Shown here: positions 6,488 through 11,301 of the stretch, one piece after another | How positions within the stretch are numbered: the first letter of the stretch is position 1 | How the letters are laid out: every line of letters begins with the position of its first letter | Source of the DNA: CAZVYS01 sp964630755 | GTDB taxonomy: Bacteria; Patescibacteriota; Microgenomatia; UBA1400; CG1-02-47-37 | Direction: 5' to 3' | Length of the DNA stretch: 11,301 nucleotides | NCBI GenBank assembly: GCA_964630755.1 | Contig: CAZVYS010000026.1 | Location: 1 to 11,301 of the forward strand | The notes under the pieces: model-generated | Database searches by the model: none | What the model saw: the letters and a program-made list of their open reading frames with translations, nothing else | What the model was told of the DNA's origin: nothing | Translations under genes and position numbers: made by a program

Positions 6488-7224
6488 AACCAAAAGTTTC
6501 GATTATTATTGTTAAATATCAAAACAAAGAAGTTTTAACTAACTGCTTAAATTCCATCAAAAAAAACGTCAAGGTTAAACATCAAGTTATAGTTGTTGAT
6601 AATGACAAGAAAAACATTGGATTTGGAGCTGGTTGCAATAAAGGTAGTTTAAAAGCAAAAGCGAACTATCTATTTTTCTTAAACCCAGACACTCTAGTTT
6701 TTAAAAATAGTATTAAAAGTCTAGTTAAGTTTTTAGACACTTACCCACAAGTTTCAGCCGTTGCACCAATCCTTTTGAATAAAAAGAAACAACCATATGC
6801 AATCCAGGGTACTAATAACTTAACTCCACTAAGAGGTATTTTTGCCTTATCATTTATCAATAAATATTTTCCTAATAATCCAGTGTCTAAAAAATACTGG
6901 ATAAACGTCTTAAACAAAACCAAGCCCATCCAGGCTCAAGTTTTACCTGGATCTGCCTTTTTAATCAGAAAAGATGTGTTTAATCAGATTAAAGGTTTTG
7001 ATAAAAACTTCTTTCTATATTTTGAAGAATCTGATCTTTTTTATCGATTAACCAAAAAAAACCATAAGTTTTTCATCTTGCCTCAAGCTAAAATAATTCA
7101 CTATTGGGGCAAATCAACTCCCAAATCAGCTAAAATAAAAAAAATCTTTAAAAATAGTCGGTTTTACTACTTTAAAAAACATTTCGGCTTAATTAAAGCC
7201 TTACTAGTTGAGGTATTTGTATGA
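6484..7224 (+). CDS. GT2-family glycosyltransferase (rhamnosyltransferase-like)
   Basis: The protein has 246 residues and an ATGA overlap with the CgeB-like gene. It has VSIIIVKYQN near the start, VVDND at 37-41, IGFGAGCNKG at 45-54, FLNPDT at 65-70 as the metal-binding DXD-like site, LPGSAFLIRKDVF, and FLYFEESDLFYR containing the catalytic-base region. This order matches the WbbL/rhamnosyltransferase-like branch of GT2. The segment between VVDN and the NxGF motif, normally about 20 residues carrying an S-x-D-G-S loop, is nearly absent: DND runs straight into KKNIGFG. The frame is intact and the ends are coupled to both neighbours, so it is presumably functional. It likely adds a sugar to the growing glycan; rhamnose is only a family-based guess. 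Confidence 0.83.
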   Translation: MKPKVSIIIVKYQNKEVLTNCLNSIKKNVKVKHQVIVVDNDKKNIGFGAGCNKGSLKAKANYLFFLNPDTLVFKNSIKSLVKFLDTYPQVSAVAPILLNKKKQPYAIQGTNNLTPLRGIFALSFINKYFPNNPVSKKYWINVLNKTKPIQAQVLPGSAFLIRKDVFNQIKGFDKNFFLYFEESDLFYRLTKKNHKFFILPQAKIIHYWGKSTPKSAKIKKIFKNSRFYYFKKHFGLIKALLVEVFV

Positions 7225-7814
7225 AAAATCTAACCATCATTTCTTTAAATCAAAAAGATATCAAAGATTTTTCTACAGTTCGCAATCAGGCTTTAAGTTC
7301 TGCTAAAACCAAGTGGATACTCTTTTTAGATCAAGACGAAAATCTTACCCTTAAATTAAAAAAAGAAATTAAAAAAGTCATTCAAAATAACAAGTATAAC
7401 TATCAATTTAAGCGAGTTGATTGGTTTTTAGGAAAAAAACTAAGATTTGGCGAAACTAGAAAATTTAGATCAGTTCGGTTAGTTCAAAAAAATACTGGAA
7501 ATTGGCGAGGACTAGTTCACGAAGAGTTTGTTTCAAGCCTTCCAGTTAAAACTCTATCAAATCCAATAATTCATAATCGAAACATCTCAGTTAATCAGTT
7601 TCTTGATCGGCTAAACAGCTACTCTACTCTAAAAGCGAAAGAAGAAGAAAATTTTTCATATCTAAAATTAATGGTTTATCCTTCAGCCAAGTTCGCATTA
7701 AACTACTTTTTTTACTTAGGATTTTTAGATGGAATTCCTGGCTTAACCATGGCTTTTTGCATGAGCCTTCATTCTTTTATGGTTAGAGTCAAACTTTATG
7801 AAAAAAATCATTAA
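7221..7814 (+). CDS. short WaaE-like GT2 glycosyltransferase lacking the N-terminal nucleotide-binding part
   Basis: The protein has 197 residues from the ATG of an ATGA overlap. It matches the later part of the WaaE/KdtX-like GT2 family: STVRNQAL at 18-25, WILFLDQDE at 32-40 with the DXD-type metal site, RSVRLVQK near 83-90, GLVHEEF at 97-103, and a hydrophobic C-terminal FYLGFLDGIPGL segment. Typical members have about 50-60 more residues at the front carrying the V-V-D-x-G-S-x-D motif that holds the nucleotide. Here the protein begins just before the RNxAL helix. No missing piece is visible upstream, because that sequence is the end of the previous gene. It may work with a neighbouring GT2, be a compact enzyme, or be decaying. 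Confidence 0.75.
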   Translation: MKNLTIISLNQKDIKDFSTVRNQALSSAKTKWILFLDQDENLTLKLKKEIKKVIQNNKYNYQFKRVDWFLGKKLRFGETRKFRSVRLVQKNTGNWRGLVHEEFVSSLPVKTLSNPIIHNRNISVNQFLDRLNSYSTLKAKEEENFSYLKLMVYPSAKFALNYFFYLGFLDGIPGLTMAFCMSLHSFMVRVKLYEKNH

Positions 7815-8877
7815 AACTTTAATCATTTGCCTATTTATTATCTTTCCTTTTGGTCAACTAACCAAAATTCCTGGTTTACCGCCTACCGTTAATCTATATA
7901 TGCATGATTTAATTATCAGTTGTATTTTTATTATATGGCTAATCTTGAAACCAAAATTAAAGTCTAAACTAATTAAACCCTTAAGCTATTTTCTACTAGC
8001 AGGCTTGATTTCTTTGTTTTTTGCTACACTCAAGTTTCCTTTATTTGAAGTTTTTATCTCAAGTTTGTATTTAATCCGTTTTGCAGTCTATTCAAGTCTA
8101 ATTTTCATTTTAAAAGATATTAAATTACCAATCAAAAAACTACTTTTGTTTTCAGCTCTTATTTTAGCGATTTTTGGTGTAGCTCAATACATCTTTTTAC
8201 CAGATACTCGATTTCTAATCTTTAGTAACTGGGACGATCATTATTACCGAGTGATCGCTACTTTTGGCGATCCAAGCTTCGTTGGTATTATCTTAGTCTT
8301 GGCCATTATTTTAAATTTTCTAACTAACTCTAGTATTTGGCTATATCCTTTTTACTTGATTCCTTTATTCTTAACTTACTCCAGAAGTAGTTATTTAAGC
8401 TTACTTTCAGTTATAGTTTTCTTATCTATTTATAAAAAGAAACTTAAATTATTGTTTTTAGGTTTAATCTTTGTTTTATTTTTACCTTTTTTACCTAGAC
8501 AATCTGGTGGAGCCGGGGTCAAGCTAGAGCGAGTTTTTTCTATCAAACAACGCTTAGATAACTATACTCACTCACTCGCCATTATAAAAAAACAGCCCAT
8601 TTTTGGGATTGGTTTTAATTCTTTACGTTTTTACCAAAACCAACCCATCTCACATTCTGGCGCTGGTCTGGATTCTAGCCTTTTGTTTGTATTAGCCACC
8701 ACTGGCGTAGTTGGCTTACTGACTTACTTAAATCTTCTTAAAAGTTTTTATCAGCAATCTATAATAATCAAAGCTTCATTAATTGCTTTACTGATTCATT
8801 CGCTTTTCCAAAACTCTCTGTTTTACTCTTGGGTGATGCTTTGGCTGTTTAGTTTAATGTCTACGGAGAATAATTAA
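7798..8877 (+). CDS. O-antigen ligase/polymerase (Wzy_C/WaaL-like) membrane protein
   Basis: The protein has 359 residues and starts 17 bases inside the preceding gene. It is mostly hydrophobic, with about ten predicted membrane helices by eye, starting with a cationic MKKIIK and a long Ile/Leu/Phe helix. Family-like features are FGDPSFVGIILVLAI, LTYSRSSYLSLL (the SRSGW-like motif of Wzy_C proteins), IFGIGFNSLRFY and LDSSLLFVLATTGVVGLLTYL, with the large extracytoplasmic loop between the last two. WaaL-type proteins attach the exported glycan to a lipid or protein; Wzy-type proteins polymerise repeat units. The sequence does not decide between them. It is the last gene of the operon and converges with the Ig-like gene, overlapping it by 17 bases. 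Confidence 0.83.
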   Translation: MKKIIKTLIICLFIIFPFGQLTKIPGLPPTVNLYMHDLIISCIFIIWLILKPKLKSKLIKPLSYFLLAGLISLFFATLKFPLFEVFISSLYLIRFAVYSSLIFILKDIKLPIKKLLLFSALILAIFGVAQYIFLPDTRFLIFSNWDDHYYRVIATFGDPSFVGIILVLAIILNFLTNSSIWLYPFYLIPLFLTYSRSSYLSLLSVIVFLSIYKKKLKLLFLGLIFVLFLPFLPRQSGGAGVKLERVFSIKQRLDNYTHSLAIIKKQPIFGIGFNSLRFYQNQPISHSGAGLDSSLLFVLATTGVVGLLTYLNLLKSFYQQSIIIKASLIALLIHSLFQNSLFYSWVMLWLFSLMSTENN

Positions 8878-9580
8878 CCTTAACTCGCGTAACTGATTCA
8901 TTACCTGCTTCATCAACTGCTTTTACTTCAATTTCATTATCGCCTTCACTCAAACTAAGGCTAGTTTCAAACTCACCGTTATTGTCAGTTCTAATAAAGC
9001 GGTTGTTAAGCCTCACTTCAACTCCTGCTTCACTCTTTCCTTTTATAGGAATTGGATTATCATTATCGAAAAACTTATCTCCGTCTGTTGGTGATTCTAA
9101 ACTTAAACTCGGTTTTTCTGCATCTACATTTATAGTCCAAGCTTTTGAAGTATCGCTAGTATTACCTTGGTCATCTAGTGCTGTGCAATAAATTTCGTTT
9201 TCACCTTCTCTAAGGTGAACGTCTTGAAACTCAAATTCTCCATCATCACTAGCAATTGTTTCATTAACACTAATTCCTCTTACAAATAGCTTTACAGATG
9301 TACCAGCTTCGGAAAATCCAGACAAGTTAATTTGAGCGCTATTAGTAGCTTCTGCAACAGGGTTTAATGTTGGGGGTTGAGGGGCTAACTGGTCTTGTCT
9401 TTCTACCGGTTGGTTACTAGATTTAATATCTCCGATAAAGGCTGCCATTCTGATTAAAGCTGGTAGTCCAAATCTAATCAAAATAAATAACAACCCAAAT
9501 ATTAAAACTAAATATTTAACTGCTTGTTTTAAGCTTTCTTTCTCTCGCTTTCGCTGAAGCCTTGTTTTACTTCTTCCCAT
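8861..9580 (-). CDS. membrane-anchored protein with two Ig-like domains
   Basis: The protein has 239 residues from the ATG at 9580; AGG lies three bases before it, a tight Shine-Dalgarno spacing. Residues 1-20 are highly basic, 22-48 form one membrane helix, and 50-68 are a Pro/Gln-rich spacer. Two similar beta-sandwich repeats follow at about 69-153 and 154-239. Both contain SEAG, then a D-x-GEFE strand, then EGxNEI and an A-x-D-x-x-GN motif, as in glucodextranase-B-like and other bacterial Ig-like domains. The basic N-terminus predicts a cytoplasmic tail with the Ig domains outside. It probably serves as a surface-exposed adhesive or structural protein. Its position beside the glycan operon may mean surface coexpression, but it lies on the other strand with its own promoter. 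No enzyme domain is present. Confidence 0.8.
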   Translation of the reverse strand: MGRSKTRLQRKREKESLKQAVKYLVLIFGLLFILIRFGLPALIRMAAFIGDIKSSNQPVERQDQLAPQPPTLNPVAEATNSAQINLSGFSEAGTSVKLFVRGISVNETIASDDGEFEFQDVHLREGENEIYCTALDDQGNTSDTSKAWTINVDAEKPSLSLESPTDGDKFFDNDNPIPIKGKSEAGVEVRLNNRFIRTDNNGEFETSLSLSEGDNEIEVKAVDEAGNESVTRVKVNYSP

Positions 9581-9604
9581 AAACCTATTTTAACAAAATT
9601 TACC

Positions 9605-9613
9605 TTTATAGCA
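9605..9613 (-). promoter_or_regulatory. candidate extended -10 promoter for the Ig-like gene
   Basis: On the minus strand the sequence reads TGCTATAAA, an extended -10 (TGn followed by a 5/6 match to TATAAT). A TTGCCG with 4/6 match to the -35 consensus lies 19 bases upstream. Transcription would begin about 18 bases before the ATG at 9580. This is pattern matching in AT-rich intergenic DNA. Confidence 0.35.
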
Positions 9614-9692
9614 AAAATAAATACAATTTCGGCAATAAGTATGTTATCTTAGAAAATGTAGTTTCAAGCTATTGAAATTAATTAGGTTTACT

Positions 9693-10646
9693 ATGAAGAC
9701 CAAATCAAATAATCAAACTAAGAAGAAACAAATCTTTTTAAGATCCATTGTTAGTAAAAACCCTAATTCTAAAAATAAATATAAAAGAGTAGCCTTGTCG
9801 CCAATTAGGTACGCAGGTGGGAAAAGCTTAGCTGTTGGTTATGTTGTTGAGCTTTTGCCAAACGATGTTAATAAAGTGGTATCTCCTTTTTTTGGAGGAG
9901 GATCAATTGAAATAGCTATGACTCAACATCTTGATCTAAAAGTAATTGGTTATGATATTTTTGATATCCTGTGCAATTACTGGAAATTTCAAATAGAAAG
10001 TCCAAGGCTTTTGTATCGAAAACTAAAAGAGTTAAAGCCCAATAAAAAAACATTTGAAAAAATCAGATTAATTCTTAACGAAGTTTGGAGAAATGACTTA
10101 GTACTAGATCCATTAACTTTAGCTATTTATTTTGTGTATAACTTTAATTTATCTTATGGTCCAGGCTTTATGGGTTGGTCAACAAAAATTTATCTAGATG
10201 AAAAAAAGTATAAGAGAATGATAGAGAAAATTAGAGATTTTAAACCTGGTAACTTAAAAGTAGAATGTGCTGATTTTAAAAAAATAATGAAAAAACACCA
10301 AGACGATTTTCTTTATTGTGATCCACCTTATTACATTGGTAGCGACTCAAAAATGTTTAAAGGCATCTATCCAATGAGAAATATTCCTGTTCATCATAAG
10401 AATTTTCCTCATGAAATCTTAAGAGATTTCTTACTAAAGCATCGCGGTGGTTTTATTCTTTCATACAACAACTGTCCAACTATCAGAAAGTATTACAAAG
10501 ACTTTCAATTTTATTACCCAACTTGGCAGTACACCATGGGGCAAGGTGAAACTAGAATCGGGAAAAACAGAATTAAAAACAAATCCGACCATGTAAAAAA
10601 ATCTCATGAAGTAATTATCTTTTCTTCGGGTAAAAACAGGGGTTAA
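9693..10646 (+). CDS. D12-class DNA N6-adenine methyltransferase (Dam-like)
   Basis: The protein has 317 residues from ATG 9693, which has TTAGG six bases upstream; an in-frame TTG at 9672 would add seven residues and is less likely. PIRYAGGK at 37-44 (motif X), SPFFGGGSIE at 64-73 (motif I, SAM binding), GYDIFD at 86-91 and DPPY at 210-213 (catalytic motif IV) are all present. FILSYNN at 254-260 and the terminal SHEVIIF are also typical of this family. The motif order is that of the alpha-group D12 enzymes, which methylate adenine N6 in double-stranded DNA. The basic N-terminal tail of about 35 residues precedes the usual start of the fold. The target sequence cannot be predicted. It converges with a GIY-YIG-like nuclease gene with a 4-base overlap, suggesting the modification half of a restriction-modification pair; a solitary Dam-like role remains possible. 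Confidence 0.9.
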   Translation: MKTKSNNQTKKKQIFLRSIVSKNPNSKNKYKRVALSPIRYAGGKSLAVGYVVELLPNDVNKVVSPFFGGGSIEIAMTQHLDLKVIGYDIFDILCNYWKFQIESPRLLYRKLKELKPNKKTFEKIRLILNEVWRNDLVLDPLTLAIYFVYNFNLSYGPGFMGWSTKIYLDEKKYKRMIEKIRDFKPGNLKVECADFKKIMKKHQDDFLYCDPPYYIGSDSKMFKGIYPMRNIPVHHKNFPHEILRDFLLKHRGGFILSYNNCPTIRKYYKDFQFYYPTWQYTMGQGETRIGKNRIKNKSDHVKKSHEVIIFSSGKNRG

Positions 10647-11107
10647 TTTAAACTTTTTCTTTTTCGACCATGCTCATTGTGAGCTTTTAAGATATCTTTT
10701 CTCCAAACCTCGCCGTTTTCTTGAAAATTCCAAGGAGGATATTTGTCTTCTTTATCAAAATAATCTTGTTTACATTTATTTTCAAGATCGAGAATATCAG
10801 GGGAGGCTAACATTTTTTCTTCATCAAAAAGTCCTTTTATTTTTAGTAGAGATTTGGTTGCTAAAATCATATAAACCTCGACCTTTTTCTCTTTTTCAAG
10901 CTCTTCCTTTAATAGGATATGACAACCAAAAGTTCTAATACTAGGACCTCCTTGCATTCCTCCTTGGTAAAAACTCATGGTTGATTTTATGCCACCCTTG
11001 CATTTAGATTTACCAATCTTCATAATCTTGCCATTAGAGACTAACAAATAAATTCTGCCAGCATTGTCTTTTAAGACACTCTCAGTTTGATTTATTATTT
11101 TGATCTT
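10643..11107 (-). CDS. GIY-YIG-like nuclease, possible restriction endonuclease, with unresolved 5' end
   Basis: The minus frame is open from the TAA at 11108-11110 down to the stop at 10643-10645. It has no ATG early on; the first usual start is TTG at 11047, which would begin after the first motif. The frame reads GRIYLLVSNG and then KIMKIGKSK, resembling the paired GIY and YIG (often KIG) motifs of the T5orf172/GIY-YIG superfamily. A conserved-looking FYQGGMQGGPSIRTFGCH follows (a candidate catalytic Arg in SIRTFG), then KKVEVYMI and a C-terminal PPWNFQENGEVWRKDIL stretch with possible acidic catalytic residues. Because the GIY-like strand precedes 11047, the intact protein should start further upstream, in the frame of the 11210 ATG (separate entry). 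It is convergent with the adenine methyltransferase, so a restriction partner is likely. Family assignment is by motif only. Confidence 0.6.
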   Translation of the reverse strand, partial: KIKIINQTESVLKDNAGRIYLLVSNGKIMKIGKSKCKGGIKSTMSFYQGGMQGGPSIRTFGCHILLKEELEKEKKVEVYMILATKSLLKIKGLFDEEKMLASPDILDLENKCKQDYFDKEDKYPPWNFQENGEVWRKDILKAHNEHGRKRKSLN

Positions 11108-11117
11108 TTAAAACACT
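11067..11117 (-). repeat. two 14-base near-repeats, 37 bases apart, at the nuclease frame break
   Basis: On the minus strand AGTGTTTTAAAAGA (from 11117) and AGTGTCTTAAAAGA (from 11080) differ at one base. Each encodes SVLKD in its own frame (the upstream small ORF and the nuclease frame respectively). The offset of 37 is 1 modulo 3, exactly the shift between the two frames. Confidence 0.65.
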
Positions 11118-11210
11118 TAAAAAGATAAATTTTATATGTCTAATTTTATGTTCTGTGTCTAATGCTACATCTGCAACTTTATAGGAGGTTTTTACATCTT
11201 TTATATTCAT
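11082..11210 (-). pseudogene. out-of-frame 5' portion of the nuclease gene, or a separate 42-residue ORF
   Basis: ATG at 11210 opens 42 codons (MNIKDVKTSYKVADVA onward) ending at the TGA at 11082-11084. It lies in a different frame from the nuclease and overlaps its open frame by 26 bases. The end reads FIFLSVLKDQNNKSN, while the nuclease frame reads ESVLKDNAGRIYLL shortly after. Removing 37 bases, or skipping one base between about 11110 and 11085, joins them into one protein of roughly 175-190 residues. No Shine-Dalgarno sequence is evident before the ATG. It could also be an independent small protein or a chance ORF. Confidence 0.4.
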
Positions 11211-11241
11211 ATAATTAATTATTTGATAATTGATAATTTTA

Positions 11242-11301
11242 TTATTTGAGTGTGTTTTGGACGAGGCTCGGACTTACTTTAAAACACACTACGGCAATTT
11301 T
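11242..11301 (-). CDS. possible 3' tail of a gene entering from the right edge
   Basis: From the right edge the minus strand is open for 19 codons (AVVCFKVSPSLVQNTLK at the end) to a TAA at 11242-11244, 31 bases before the ATG at 11210. This is too short to assign a family. The same bases hold an inverted repeat, so the segment may instead be structured intergenic DNA. Confidence 0.2.
   Translation of the reverse strand, partial: KIAVVCFKVSPSLVQNTLK
11249..11290. repeat. inverted repeat with 10-base arms near the right edge
   Basis: AGTGTGTTTT (11249-11258) and AAAACACACT (11281-11290) are exact reverse complements separated by 22 bases. Inside the loop CGAG-G-CTCG (11262-11270) forms a smaller hairpin. 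It lies upstream of the nuclease 5' region. A terminator for a gene further right, an operator or a mobile-repeat end are all possible. Confidence 0.55.

Noticed and set aside
6741..6929. Minus-strand ORF inside the GT2 gene
   Set aside because: It is antisense to a well-supported glycosyltransferase frame and has no motif of its own.
8861..8877. Terminator between the operon and the Ig-like gene
   Set aside because: The two genes overlap by 17 bases at their 3' ends and no GC-rich stem with a T-run is present.
8982..9191. Plus-strand ORF inside the Ig-like gene
   Set aside because: The minus-strand frame shows two clear repeated Ig-like domains; this is its shadow.
11183..11188. AGGAGG on the plus strand as a ribosome binding site
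   Set aside because: No ATG, GTG or TTG follows at a usable distance, and the same bases are read as codons on the minus strand.

Overview
The window is AT-rich, lysine- and isoleucine-rich bacterial DNA with tightly packed genes, several of which overlap by 4-17 bases. TGA serves as a stop codon (many ATGA stop/start junctions), so this is ordinary code 11. Small glycosyltransferases, membrane-anchored Ig-like proteins and a secreted lipase-like protein in such a compact genome resemble Candidate Phyla Radiation bacteria (Patescibacteria, perhaps Microgenomates). That placement is inferred from style, not from a marker gene. A run of ten Ns at 4471-4480 shows that this is a scaffold, probably from a metagenome.

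Layout. (1) Bases 1-1060, minus strand: the N-terminal part of a secreted protein with a LamG/concanavalin-like domain followed by a GHSMGG alpha/beta hydrolase; its 3' end is off the left edge. (2) Bases 1083-8877, plus strand: a nine-gene polysaccharide or glycoconjugate operon in which each gene overlaps the next. The order is SAM methyltransferase, GT4 glycosyltransferase, histidine phosphatase, GT2, Wzx-like flippase (interrupted by the N gap), CgeB-like GT, GT2, short WaaE-like GT2, and O-antigen ligase/polymerase. No sugar-nucleotide synthesis genes are visible, so this stretch covers assembly, modification, export and ligation/polymerisation only. (3) Bases 8861-9580, minus strand: a membrane-anchored protein with two Ig-like domains, convergent with the operon. 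(4) Bases 9693-11210: a D12-class DNA adenine methyltransferase facing a GIY-YIG-like nuclease, with 3' ends overlapping by 4 bases. This looks like a small restriction-modification module, but the 5' end of the nuclease gene is out of frame.

The least expected structure is a set of in-gene palindromes. A 34-base inverted repeat with one mismatch lies in frame in the linker of the GT4 gene (2312-2345) and is far more GC-rich than its surroundings. Two tight hairpins with 3-base loops lie in the GT4 and CgeB-like genes. A GC-rich imperfect palindrome lies in the hydrolase at the left edge. The nuclease gene holds two 14-base near-repeats 37 bases apart, both reading SVLKD but in different frames, and their spacing accounts exactly for the frame break.

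No tRNA, rRNA, CRISPR array, transposase or convincing rho-independent terminator was seen.
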